The position numbers and the translations under genes are program-made. This document shows, piece after piece, positions 52,109 through 60,772 of a stretch of DNA of 64,000 nucleotides; positions within the stretch are counted from its first letter, which is position 1, and every line of letters begins with the position of its first letter. The stretch is from Desulfosporosinus hippei DSM 8344. Its GTDB lineage: Bacteria > Bacillota > Desulfitobacteriia > Desulfitobacteriales > Desulfitobacteriaceae. The notes below the pieces were generated by a model. It saw only the letters and a program-made list of their open reading frames with translations, had not been told where the DNA came from and made no database searches. The stretch covers positions 1 through 64,000 of the forward strand of contig NZ_FNCP01000017.1 in NCBI RefSeq assembly GCF_900100785.1, read 5' to 3'.

Positions 52109-53341
52109 CTACCTCCTCACCGTAGATTGAATGGCCTTAAGCGCTGCAGATGTAGAATCTTTCACCGATGAGGAAACATCCAAAGGCTTCTTAGCGCATC
52201 CTGCACCGAAAATTCCTGGTTGGGAAACAATAAAGCCATCCTCATCATAGGATATTGTATCGAGTGCACTCGAGGTAGATGGTGCCATACCTGTCGCTAG
52301 TACAACCATATCAACGGTTTCCTTCATAATTTCACCAGTTAATTGGTTCTCAACTTGTACGATTAAATCCTTCGTCTCAGGATCTTCAGAAATCTCGCCA
52401 ACTTTTCCTTTTATCATGTTTATATCATCTTGGACTTTTGTATAAAAATCTTCGTGTTTTCCCATTGCTCTAACATCTATATAAAACATATAGACTTTTG
52501 CATCTGGGCTGGCGGATTTTACGTAGGTTGCCTGTTTAAGCGAAGCCATACAACAAACTCCCGAACAATAAGGAAGATGATTTTCATCTCGGGATCCTGC
52601 ACACTGAACAAAAGCAATGGTTTTTACTTCTTTTCCGTCAGATGGACGAAGGATTTTTCCCGCGGTAGGACCATTAGAAGCAGCCAATCTTTCCATAATA
52701 ACGTTTGTAATAACATTTTCATGACGTCCAAAACCGTAATAGTCTACCTTTTTAGCATCATAGGGTTCCCAACCGGTGGCCCATACGATTGATCCAACAT
52801 TTAAATTAAAGCTTTTAGCCGACATATCTAATTCAATAGCGCCATATTCACAGGCAGCAACACATTTCCCACATTCTGCTCCCAAACAAGCTGATCCATC
52901 AATCACATACTTCATTGGGAATGCAAACTCGTGAGCGTTATAAATAGCCTTTGTTTTACCCATTCCATAATTAAACTCATTAGCCCGCTCTGCTGGACAT
53001 GCCTCAGTACATTTGCCACATGCAGTACAATTATGATTCACATAACGAGGATTTGACTTAACAGTTACAGTATAGTCTCCTTCTACTCCATCAATCTTTT
53101 CGATTTCTGACAAAGTGAAGAATTTGATGCGGGGATTTTGCTTAATCCGTTTAAAATTAATCTCCAGCCCGCAGTTCGGTGGGCACAGCTTAGGAAAATA
53201 CTGATTCATCTGGGCCACTCTACCACCTAGGTAGGATTTCTGTTCAACCAGATAAACTTCGCTTCCTGCCTCGGAAGCTTCAATAGCGGCTGTAAGTCCG
53301 CTCACTCCTCCTCCGACCACTAAAATACTCTTATGCGCCAT
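52109..53341 (-). CDS. qmoA: Qmo complex subunit A (HdrA-like)
   Basis: 410 aa HdrA-like flavoprotein, first gene of the qmo operon. It shows an N-terminal FAD site (ILVVGGGVSGLTAAIEAS), CPPNCGLEINFKRI, a ferredoxin motif CTACGKCTEAC and a second cysteine group CLGAECGKCVAAC, then QCAGSRDENHLPYCSGVCC, the HdrA signature. The start is ATG at 53339-53341 with AGGGAGG upstream. A structured leader and about 600 bases of non-coding DNA precede it. Confidence 0.95.
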   Translation of the reverse strand: MAHKSILVVGGGVSGLTAAIEASEAGSEVYLVEQKSYLGGRVAQMNQYFPKLCPPNCGLEINFKRIKQNPRIKFFTLSEIEKIDGVEGDYTVTVKSNPRYVNHNCTACGKCTEACPAERANEFNYGMGKTKAIYNAHEFAFPMKYVIDGSACLGAECGKCVAACEYGAIELDMSAKSFNLNVGSIVWATGWEPYDAKKVDYYGFGRHENVITNVIMERLAASNGPTAGKILRPSDGKEVKTIAFVQCAGSRDENHLPYCSGVCCMASLKQATYVKSASPDAKVYMFYIDVRAMGKHEDFYTKVQDDINMIKGKVGEISEDPETKDLIVQVENQLTGEIMKETVDMVVLATGMAPSTSSALDTISYDEDGFIVSQPGIFGAGCAKKPLDVSSSVKDSTSAALKAIQSTVRR

Positions 53342-53371
53342 CCTTCTACCTCCCTTATATGTCAATAGACT

Positions 53372-53448
53372 CTCGGCATTTACCGAGGCAGTTGGATCAA
53401 GAGCTTTCTCGAACCAACCTTATAGCACTCCTCCTACCTTAATAGGAG
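53372..53448 (-). promoter_or_regulatory. structured leader of the qmo operon
   Basis: Three small hairpins follow one another in the 110 bases before qmoA: CTCCTA/TAGGAG (53431-53448), GTTGG/CCAAC with an inner stem (53391-53418) and CTCGG/CCGAG (53372-53387, six-base loop). I cannot match it to a known riboswitch; there is no T-box sequence. It is a candidate cis-regulatory RNA. Confidence 0.45.
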
Positions 53449-53999
53449 ATATTTGCTTTCATAGTATATAGTACTTTCTCGCTCCTATTTTTAACTCGCG
53501 GATCATGAGGTATATGATTTCTTTCACATACTAATTAGCAACAAAACTTGTCCTATTAAATATATATCACGTCAAACGTAACAAAATGCACAAACTTGAT
53601 TTAATTATTTTGCAAATTATTTATTTCACTTACAAAATAAGACTAGCACTGTGGTCGTAATAAGTCAATATGGCGATAATTAAGATATTATATAGTGAAC
53701 TGATCTTCGATACCTTCGTAAATCTAGTTGAAATGATATTCTAACGATCTAACCTCTTTCTATAGAAGTTATCATGCAAATACGATTATCCTTTCCGGCT
53801 ATAAATAGGCAGAAAAATATGTAAAAAGCTAAGGAATCACCGTAAACAGGATATTATTTCTCAATCTTTACGAATTTTTCCTTATATAATCATCTCTTCT
53901 ACATATCCCCCCAAAATACCTTCTAGTTTTTTACTGTTTTCTACCTAACCTTAAATTCGCAATAAGGAAACCTCATGTAATCTTAATATAGAGCTTGTT
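53449..53999. other. upstream region of the qmo operon, no gene seen
   Basis: About 550 A/T-rich bases. I find no coding frame and no clear sigma-A or sigma-54 promoter; TTTGACG near 53574 could be part of a -35 element for the minus strand. TTTGTGC near 53590 resembles a lone CRP-type half site. Confidence 0.5.
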
Positions 54000-54026
54000 A
54001 AAAAGGAGAGCATATAGCTCTCCTTT
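54000..54026 (-). terminator. terminator of the dehydrogenase gene
   Basis: AAAGGAGAG (54002-54010) and CTCTCCTTT (54018-54026) pair perfectly, and T5 follows on the minus strand. It lies 19 bases past the stop codon at 54045. Confidence 0.88.
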
Positions 54027-54044
54027 ACCAATTTACGATTATCT

Positions 54045-54932
54045 TTAGTTATGTTCCAGATACAGTTTGAACAGCGCTTGTGTCCCGCTATTCTCCTCTC
54101 CACGTTCTGCGAGCTTTTCATATAAGGTCTTTGCTAACTCTAAACCCGGTGTGAGCAATCCCATCTGTTTTGCGGACTCTAAAGCAATCGTCATATCTTT
54201 AATGAAATGCTTTACATAAAAACCAGGCGCAAAGTTATTAGCTAACATACGCGGCGCAAGGTTACTTAAGGAGAAACTTGCTGCCGCTCCCGTTTCAATA
54301 CTTTTTAAGACGACCTCAGGCTTAAGCCCTGCCTTTTGAGCGTAGGCCATTGATTCACATACCCCGATCATGGTCGAGGCAATTACTATTTGATTGCACA
54401 TCTTTGTGTATTGACCGGCTCCGGCACTTCCTTGTAAAACTACATTTTTGCCTAAGCAATTAAAAATTGGAAGTATTCTATTAAACACTTCTTCGTCCCC
54501 ACCGACCATTATCGCCAGGCGAGCCTCTTTTGCTCCTACATCTCCTCCGGATACGGGCGCATCAAGTGCATACATACCGAGGACAGATGCCTCATTATAG
54601 ATCTTCTTAGCAAGGTCGGGAGATGAGGTAGTCATATCAACGAAATGGCTGCCCTTTTTAGCATTTTTTAGAATTCCATTTGCTCCCAGATATACTTCTT
54701 CTACATCTTTTGGATAACCAACCATTGTAATGACTACATTACAGCTTGCAGCTAACTCAGCAATGGAATCTTGCCATTCTGCACCCATTTTAACTAAGTC
54801 CTCAGCGCTTGCCTTAGTGCGGTTGTAGACTGCTACCCTATATCCAGCCTTAAGCAAGTGACCGGCCATACTCTTACCCATAACACCTGTACCAATAAAG
54901 CCAATAATTGCGTTCTCTTTAGTTAGGCTCAT
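54045..54932 (-). CDS. beta-hydroxyacid dehydrogenase (3-hydroxyisobutyrate dehydrogenase family)
   Basis: 295 aa NAD(P)-dependent oxidoreductase. Rossmann motif GFIGTGVMGKSMAGHLLKAG, substrate motif DAPVSGGDVGAKEA, catalytic region GAGQYTKMCNQI with the conserved Lys, and KHFIKDM near 230 are all in place. Family members act on 3-hydroxyisobutyrate, tartronate semialdehyde, glyoxylate or succinate semialdehyde; the substrate cannot be read from sequence. The residue after the first strand suggests NADP use (YNRTKAS), by analogy. The start is ATG at 54930-54932 behind GGAAGGGG. It is monocistronic. Confidence 0.9.
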   Translation of the reverse strand: MSLTKENAIIGFIGTGVMGKSMAGHLLKAGYRVAVYNRTKASAEDLVKMGAEWQDSIAELAASCNVVITMVGYPKDVEEVYLGANGILKNAKKGSHFVDMTTSSPDLAKKIYNEASVLGMYALDAPVSGGDVGAKEARLAIMVGGDEEVFNRILPIFNCLGKNVVLQGSAGAGQYTKMCNQIVIASTMIGVCESMAYAQKAGLKPEVVLKSIETGAAASFSLSNLAPRMLANNFAPGFYVKHFIKDMTIALESAKQMGLLTPGLELAKTLYEKLAERGEENSGTQALFKLYLEHN

Positions 54933-55134
54933 AATTTTTACCCCTTCCATTAACATTGTGCTATAACAGACTGGTGATTATGTAAAGTTCTAAACACCAC
55001 ATTGAATCCATAAATAGATCATTACTTACCTATTACAATAAAACTATAGAATATCCATCTATAAGTGTCAAGCAAACCTCATTAAAGACATGAAAGGACA
55101 ATAGCATTGCCGCTAGATCATAATGGTGGATGTG

Positions 55135-55167
55135 AAAAAAGCAGGCAAGTAAAACCTGCCTGCCTGC
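55135..55167 (-). terminator. terminator of desulfoferrodoxin
   Basis: GCAGGCA (55141-55147) pairs with TGCCTGC (55157-55163, or the overlapping repeat 55161-55167), and T6 follows on the minus strand (55135-55140). It is just beyond the stop codon at 55180. Confidence 0.88.
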
Positions 55168-55179
55168 TCAATAATCATT

Positions 55180-55563
55180 TTACTTACTCGTCTTCCATAG
55201 ACCATGAATGTTACAGTATTCTCTAACCTCAATAACCTCGTCTTCAGCAACCAAGAAAGTAGCTTCAGGCGCTTGCCCCGGTTCAAGTTCCGCCCTAAGA
55301 ACTTGTTCCTTTGTCAAAACCTCTATAAACCGAATGAAATGTTTTTCCTCCATTGGGTGAGCAGCACTGCCGACCTTAACTTTAATCCCCCCACTTACTG
55401 CTTCAATAACAGGAACATGTTTTTCTAGGCTTGCATCTGTTGTACCCGCCTGTAGTATATTCATCGGTTTATTACAACAGACCAATGCAGATGCTCCAGT
55501 ATTAACAACTTCAACAACATTACCACAAATGCTACATACATAAAGTTCTCTTAGATTTGTCAT
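55180..55563 (-). CDS. dfx: desulfoferrodoxin (two-iron superoxide reductase)
   Basis: 127 aa, reduces superoxide to peroxide in the cytoplasm of anaerobes. The N-terminal rubredoxin-like centre I has C10, C13, C29 and C30. Catalytic centre II has H49, H69, H75, H120 and C117, with the E47-K48 pair next to the first His. All ligands are present, so this is a full 2Fe-type enzyme. It is monocistronic and divergent from the acyl-CoA ligase operon, with a 250-base shared upstream region. Start: ATG with GGAGG about ten bases upstream. Confidence 0.95.
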   Translation of the reverse strand: MTNLRELYVCSICGNVVEVVNTGASALVCCNKPMNILQAGTTDASLEKHVPVIEAVSGGIKVKVGSAAHPMEEKHFIRFIEVLTKEQVLRAELEPGQAPEATFLVAEDEVIEVREYCNIHGLWKTSK

Positions 55564-55723
55564 AGTTCAGCCTCCATCTTTTTGATTAATTTTATGTGTA
55601 TTAGTATTCTCCAAATATTTAAATTTTCCTCCTTATAAATATTACTTTTTTGCAATAAAAATTAAAAACGAATTTGTCTCCAAACAATTTCAATCGTTGA
55701 CAAGAACCCAAAAGGTCGTTGTT

Positions 55724-55773
55724 TTTTGATTATTTTAAATATTTTTAATAATCAAAACATATCTCTATATAAT
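55724..55773 (+). promoter_or_regulatory. promoter and overlapping operator of the ligase/dehydratase operon
   Basis: -10 TATAAT lies at 55768-55773. The -35 position (about 55745-55750) is covered by a perfect 11-bp inverted repeat, TTTTGATTATT (55724-55734) and AATAATCAAAA (55747-55757). A repressor bound there would block RNA polymerase. No regulator gene is adjacent. Confidence 0.5.
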
Positions 55774-55813
55774 AATGATATACTAAACTAACTTTTTCAA
55801 AGGAGGAAAAGCG

Positions 55814-57499
55814 ATGAGCAAGGTCTCTACCCATGAAAAATTCCTTCCTTGGACCAACCATTATGATTCTGAGGTTCCTATAACATTGAGTTATCCTCAA
55901 GAACCTCTTCCTAGCTTATTCCATAAAAGTGTCAAAAATTACGCTGAGGCAATTGCCTTGATTTTTTTCGGCCGCAAGATAAGTTACCGGCAATTAGGCT
56001 CATATGTTAATAGCTTAACAACGTCATTACATAAAATTGGCATACAACAGGGTGATCGAATCGCATTATTACTGCCGAACTGCCCTCAATATGTAATAAG
56101 TTACTATGCCATCTTAAGCTTAGGCGCAATAGTAGTCCCAGTTAATCCTTTAAGCACAGAATCTGAACTAATTCATATTTTTCGTAATGCCCAAGTCCGT
56201 ATGGCTATTAGTTTGGATCTATTAGCTGGGCGATTGGAAAACGTACGACAATCTTTACACAACAATAACGAGCATCTCATCTTAGAACATACCTATTATA
56301 CGGGGCTAAATGAATTTATGCCTATCCCAATAAAATATATTTATCGATTGTCACGGAAAGTACCTGCCGAAACCAAAGCACGCTTACCCTATTGCCAGTG
56401 GCTAAAAACCCTACTTCTTCAAAAAGAACAGCAACCCAACCCTTGCGCAATTGATCTTTATAGAGATATCGCAGTGTTAATTTATACCGGAGGAACAACC
56501 GGTAAGCCGAAAGGGGTTATGCTCACACATCAAGCCTTAGTTGCCAATGCAAGTCAGGGCGCTGCCTGGGTTCAAATGCATGAAAATGATCGTTTACTTG
56601 CAGTACTACCAATATTTCATGGTTTTGGAATGTCAGTTTGTATGAATGCACCTCTAATCTCAGGATCTTCCTGTGTCCTTATTCCGCGTTTTAATGGAGA
56701 TGACATTCTCAAAGGAATTCATCGCTACCATCCAACACTATTTGCTGGAGTTCCTACCATGTTTATAGGCCTTATTAACCATCCCTGTTTATCTCAGTAT
56801 AATCTTTCCTCTCTACGAGGTTGTTTTGTCGGAGCAGCTCCTTTAGCCCCTGAAGTTAAGCGCAAATTCGAAGACCTAACAGGAAGCAGGCTTATGGAAG
56901 GCTATGGGTTGACTGAAGTGGTTACAGCTGTCTGTGCCAACCCCTATCGTGGTGTTAATAAAACCGGCAGTATTGGGATACCCTTTCCGGATGTCTATAT
57001 GCAAGTAAAAGATCTTCAGACCGGGGAGAACTTGCCACCCCTAGAAGTCGGTGAAATATCACTCACGTGTCCGGAGGTCATGCTCGGATATTATAATCAA
57101 CCTCTAGAAACTTCTCAAGCACTTCGAGAGGGTTGGTTATATACCGGCGATATCGGCTATATGGATGAAGAAGGGTACTTCTATTTAATCGATCGCAAGA
57201 AGGACATGATTATTTGCGGGGGATTTAATGTCTATCCCCGGGAAGTTGAGGATGTCCTCTACCAATATCCATCTGTAAAAGAGGCATGCGTAATCGGTAT
57301 TCCAGACAATTATAAAGGTGAGGTTGTTAAGGCGTTTATTACTTTAAAAGAAGACGCCAGTGCCAAGGAACATGATGTTATCGAATTTTGCCGACAACAT
57401 CTTTTACCGTACAAAGTTCCTCAGCAGGTAGAGATTCGAGATGAGCTTCCTATGACTGCTATTGGGAAGATTTTAAAGCGTGCTCTCCGTGAGGGATAG
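55814..57499 (+). CDS. AMP-forming acyl-CoA ligase
   Basis: 561 aa, ANL superfamily; activates a carboxylic acid with ATP and CoA. Motifs: P-loop YTGGTTGKPKGVMLTH (about 222-237), MEGYGLTE (A5), WLYTGDIGYMDEEGY (A7), DRKKDMIICGGFNVYPRE (A8) and the C-terminal lysine in AIGKILKR. It resembles medium/long-chain or aromatic acid ligases; the substrate is unknown. It is first in a four-gene + strand operon with dehydratase-type subunits, so it probably makes the CoA ester they use. Start: ATG behind AAAGGAGG. Confidence 0.9.
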   Translation: MSKVSTHEKFLPWTNHYDSEVPITLSYPQEPLPSLFHKSVKNYAEAIALIFFGRKISYRQLGSYVNSLTTSLHKIGIQQGDRIALLLPNCPQYVISYYAILSLGAIVVPVNPLSTESELIHIFRNAQVRMAISLDLLAGRLENVRQSLHNNNEHLILEHTYYTGLNEFMPIPIKYIYRLSRKVPAETKARLPYCQWLKTLLLQKEQQPNPCAIDLYRDIAVLIYTGGTTGKPKGVMLTHQALVANASQGAAWVQMHENDRLLAVLPIFHGFGMSVCMNAPLISGSSCVLIPRFNGDDILKGIHRYHPTLFAGVPTMFIGLINHPCLSQYNLSSLRGCFVGAAPLAPEVKRKFEDLTGSRLMEGYGLTEVVTAVCANPYRGVNKTGSIGIPFPDVYMQVKDLQTGENLPPLEVGEISLTCPEVMLGYYNQPLETSQALREGWLYTGDIGYMDEEGYFYLIDRKKDMIICGGFNVYPREVEDVLYQYPSVKEACVIGIPDNYKGEVVKAFITLKEDASAKEHDVIEFCRQHLLPYKVPQQVEIRDELPMTAIGKILKRALREG

Positions 57500-57561
57500 T
57501 ATTAATCTTATCAACAAACCTAAAATCAAAGTGTTAAAACATATGGAGAGGAGTACTATGA

Positions 57562-58698
57562 ATGTCTGATAATAACGGCCAAATAAACTCTTCAAATGCA
57601 CTGGAATTACTTCTTGAAGAGGCCAGCTTAAAGGGCACTTATCGAATGAAGCGTTACCCAGGCAAAAAGTTCTTTGGATACTTTTGTTCATATTTTCCCG
57701 AAGAACTAATCATTGCAGCAGGTTTTGAACCCTTACGTCTCTTGCCGGATTCTGAAAACTCTACACCTGCTGAACTCCCGGGATATTGCTGTTCTCTAGC
57801 AAAAGGGACATTAGATATGGAAATCAGAAAACAATACTACGATCTGATTGGTATAGGTTTTACTCATACTTGTGACACCATGCAATGTCTGAGCGGAGTG
57901 TGGAGCGCCTGTGGTCAAACTAAAACCGTTGACATTGTTCCTCCGGTCATGCTAAACGCTCCTGGAGCATTCAGCTATTACCTGGCTGAAACTAAAAATC
58001 TTATGATGACCCTCTCTTCCCTGACCCAAACTGCGATTAAAGAAAGTTCTATTCTTGAAGCCATCAAATTATGTGCTCATACGCGGAGCTTAGTTACAGA
58101 AATTGATAACCTCCGGTCAATTCTTCCTTCCCCTTTAGTTTTCTCAATCCTTAGAGCCGGACAACTTATGCCTCGAGTAGAATATGTGAAAGCTCTTGAA
58201 GAGTGCCTCCCTGATTTAAAGGAAATGTCCTCAAAAAACCTTCATCAGGTAAAGATACTGGTCAGCAGCGCTGTTTTAGAAAGCGACAGCCTTTTTGCAA
58301 TGATCGAAGAATTAGGAGGTAGAGTGGTTGCCGATGATACATGTACCGGCTACCGTCACTATTCGGGAAATACGGTTTGGGGATCAGTTAATCCACTCAC
58401 CGACATCGTCCAAAGATACTCAGAAATGCCGCCCTGCCCCTGTAAGAACCGCAGTCTCAATGAAAGGATTCACCATCTCACTACTCTAGCTAAACATCGA
58501 AATGCCCAAGGGGCTATTATTATCATTCGTAAATTTTGCGAGCCCCATGCTTGGGATGCAGTTTCACTAGCAGAAAGTTTAAGAGAAAAGGGTATTCGTA
58601 CTTTAACCCTTGAACTTGAAGGAGCAAGTGTGGGGGGACAGGAAAGAACGAGACTTCAAGCCTTCTTAGAAGGTTTACTTGAAAGTCCAGATTTGTAA
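57562..58698 (+). CDS. 2-hydroxyacyl-CoA dehydratase-type subunit (first)
   Basis: 378 aa, family of HgdA/HgdB, FldB/FldC and the BcrB/BcrC benzoyl-CoA reductase subunits. Conserved features: YFCSYFPEELIIAAGFEPLRLL at the start, cysteines in GYCCSLAKG and THTCDTMQCLSGVWSACGQ that could hold a [4Fe-4S] cluster, and KFCEPHAWD followed by ...LREKGIRTLTLELEG near the end. The partner subunit begins 17 bases downstream. The pair performs radical dehydration or reduction of an acyl-CoA after one-electron activation. Start: ATG behind GGAGAGGAG. Confidence 0.85.
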   Translation: MSDNNGQINSSNALELLLEEASLKGTYRMKRYPGKKFFGYFCSYFPEELIIAAGFEPLRLLPDSENSTPAELPGYCCSLAKGTLDMEIRKQYYDLIGIGFTHTCDTMQCLSGVWSACGQTKTVDIVPPVMLNAPGAFSYYLAETKNLMMTLSSLTQTAIKESSILEAIKLCAHTRSLVTEIDNLRSILPSPLVFSILRAGQLMPRVEYVKALEECLPDLKEMSSKNLHQVKILVSSAVLESDSLFAMIEELGGRVVADDTCTGYRHYSGNTVWGSVNPLTDIVQRYSEMPPCPCKNRSLNERIHHLTTLAKHRNAQGAIIIIRKFCEPHAWDAVSLAESLREKGIRTLTLELEGASVGGQERTRLQAFLEGLLESPDL

Positions 58699-58715
58699 AA
58701 GGAGCTAGTGAGAAT

Positions 58716-59948
58716 ATGAATGAGGTACGAGAGAAGCAAAGTAATTACCGTCCTTTATCCAGCAAAAAAGCACTACAAAAAACCATGGGCCGTTATTATG
58801 CCTTAACAAACTATCACCGCTACTGGGGCAAAATTTTTCGTCGTCCTTTAGCCTGGGTCACCAGCGGTGCTCCGGTAGAGCTACTGCGAGCTTTCAATAT
58901 TCATTCCGCTTACCCGGAACAATACGCAGCAATCTATAGTGCACGTAATGCAACAGTAGCCTTGTGTGAAGTTTCAGAAGCCGCCGGTTATTCTCAAGAT
59001 CTCTGTTCTTATGCCCGATCAAATATTGGCGGAGTCCTGCGGCCTGATTTGGCACCATTAGGCGGAATGCCCAAACCCAACCTCCTAGTTGCTTGCAATA
59101 ACATTTGTGGAACAGTTCTAAAATGGTATGAAGTTTTAGCACGTCATTTTAAAGTGCCTCTTTTGGTTTTAGATACTCCATTTTTACCCCATGAATTTAC
59201 TGCACAAGCTAAAGCGTATGTTTTAGAACAATTAATCTCCATGGCCAATGATTTAGAAAAAATTACAGGGTGCCCTTTCGACGAGAAAAAGTTAGCAGCA
59301 GAAATGAAGCGCAGTCGAGAAATCACTTCCCTCTGGATAGAAACCCGACAGTATTGTCAAAACAGTCCCTCTCCCCTGAACGCCCCCGACCTCTTTATTA
59401 ATATGGCTCCTATTGTGGTTCTTCGGGGTTCAAAGGCAGGTATTGAATATTATCGTAAGCTAAGAGATGAAGTTAAACAAAGAGCTGCTCTGGCTCAAGG
59501 AGCCATCGAAGATGAGCGAATTCGCCTAGTCTGGGACAACATCGCTATCTGGCCTCAATTATTTAGTTTTTATAAAATGTTTTCTGAGAAAGGAGCATGT
59601 TTTATTACAGACACTTATAGTGGCGGATGGGCCGTCGAACATGCTCCAGGAACTCCAATGGAAAGCTTAGCTGCAACTTATACAGAAATCTTCCTGAACC
59701 GCTCCCCAAAATACCGAGCGAATCAATTAATTAAATTAATCGAAGATTATAAGGCTAATGGATTTGTAATGCATTCTAATCGCTCCTGCAAACCCTATTC
59801 TTTAGTTCAAGAAGTTATCCGTAAAGAAGTTATGCGAGAAACAGGAGTGCCGGGGTTAATGATCGAGGCGGATATGGCCGACCCTAGGGCTTATGCCGAA
59901 GAACCTGTCCGCAACCGGGTTCAAGCTTTCTTGGAAACATTTTTATAA
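58716..59948 (+). CDS. 2-hydroxyacyl-CoA dehydratase-type subunit (second)
   Basis: 410 aa, same family. VTSGAPVELLRAFNIHSAYP at the N-terminus and VACNNICGTVLKWYEVLARH with the conserved cysteine are typical. The C-terminal stretch NGFVMHSNRSCKPYSLVQ aligns with the substrate-binding region of HgdA-type proteins. It lies between the first subunit and the activator, with AAAGGAG before the ATG. Whether the complex is a dehydratase, as in amino acid fermentation, or an aryl/acyl-CoA reductase is open. Confidence 0.85.
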   Translation: MNEVREKQSNYRPLSSKKALQKTMGRYYALTNYHRYWGKIFRRPLAWVTSGAPVELLRAFNIHSAYPEQYAAIYSARNATVALCEVSEAAGYSQDLCSYARSNIGGVLRPDLAPLGGMPKPNLLVACNNICGTVLKWYEVLARHFKVPLLVLDTPFLPHEFTAQAKAYVLEQLISMANDLEKITGCPFDEKKLAAEMKRSREITSLWIETRQYCQNSPSPLNAPDLFINMAPIVVLRGSKAGIEYYRKLRDEVKQRAALAQGAIEDERIRLVWDNIAIWPQLFSFYKMFSEKGACFITDTYSGGWAVEHAPGTPMESLAATYTEIFLNRSPKYRANQLIKLIEDYKANGFVMHSNRSCKPYSLVQEVIRKEVMRETGVPGLMIEADMADPRAYAEEPVRNRVQAFLETFL

Positions 59949-59973
59949 GATTAAAATCAAGGAGGAGAAATAC

Positions 59974-60753
59974 ATGCCCAATCATTATATAGGAGTCGAC
60001 ATTGGATCTCTTACTGTCAAAGTTGTACTCATCGACGATGATTTAAAAATAATTGGTCAAGGAAAAGAAAGGGCGGGCTATAGTGGGCGAACCATTGCCC
60101 AAAAATTGATCGCAGAAGTACTCGCAAAATCTGGTTTAACAACTCAAAATGTCGGTGCCACAGTTGCTACAGGCTATGGACGAGTAACCTTCTCAGCTGA
60201 TCGTGAAGTATCAGAAATCACTTGTCAAGCCAAGGGAATCAGCCATCTTTTTCCCAGTGCTCGAACAGTTATTGATATAGGGGGGCAAGATAGCAAGGTT
60301 ATAAAACTCTTTCCCAACGGAAAGGTTGCAGATTTTACAATGAATGACAAATGCGCAGCCGGCACCGGTCGGTTTCTGGAAGTAATGGCTTCAGCCCTTG
60401 AAGTGGATTGGCAGGAAATTAGCGAATTAGTCTCCGCTTCTAAAAAACCAACTAAAATCTCTTCCTTTTGTACTGTTTTTGCCGAGTCTGAAATCATATC
60501 TCAAGTTTCAGCCGGCGAATTAAAAGCTGATATTTTAGCAGGAGTATGTGATTCGGTAGCAAGCAGAGTCGCCTCAATGAGTCGTCGTACAGGATTAGAG
60601 CCGGATATCGTGTTTACTGGTGGAGTAGCACATAATGATGGAGTCGTAAAAGCACTGGCCAAACAACTTGACTTTTCCTTACTTATATCACAAGAACCAG
60701 TCATCACAGCTGCTTTAGGGGCTGCATTAATTGCCAGAGAAATTAAGAAATAA
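59974..60753 (+). CDS. 2-hydroxyacyl-CoA dehydratase activator ATPase (HgdC type)
   Basis: 259 aa, ASKHA-fold ATPase whose dimer holds one [4Fe-4S] cluster and injects an electron into the dehydratase on ATP hydrolysis. The nucleotide site is GVDIGSLTVKVVLIDDD (7-23) and VIDIGGQDSKVI; the cluster cysteines are C127 (NDKCAAGTG) and C166 (SSFCTVFAESE), the same positions as in Acidaminococcus HgdC. The start is ATG at 59974-59976 behind AAGGAGGAG, 25 bases after the previous gene. It is the last gene of the operon. Confidence 0.93.
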   Translation: MPNHYIGVDIGSLTVKVVLIDDDLKIIGQGKERAGYSGRTIAQKLIAEVLAKSGLTTQNVGATVATGYGRVTFSADREVSEITCQAKGISHLFPSARTVIDIGGQDSKVIKLFPNGKVADFTMNDKCAAGTGRFLEVMASALEVDWQEISELVSASKKPTKISSFCTVFAESEIISQVSAGELKADILAGVCDSVASRVASMSRRTGLEPDIVFTGGVAHNDGVVKALAKQLDFSLLISQEPVITAALGAALIAREIKK

Positions 60754-60772
60754 GATAAACACAGCCAGTTTC

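Noticed and set aside
53372-53448. T-box or known riboswitch in the qmo leader
   Set aside because: No T-box sequence, no antiterminator/terminator pair and no recognisable aptamer core; listed only as a structured leader.
57473-57691. Minus-strand 72-codon frame between ligase and dehydratase genes
   Set aside because: It overlaps two convincing genes on the other strand and has no ribosome binding site.
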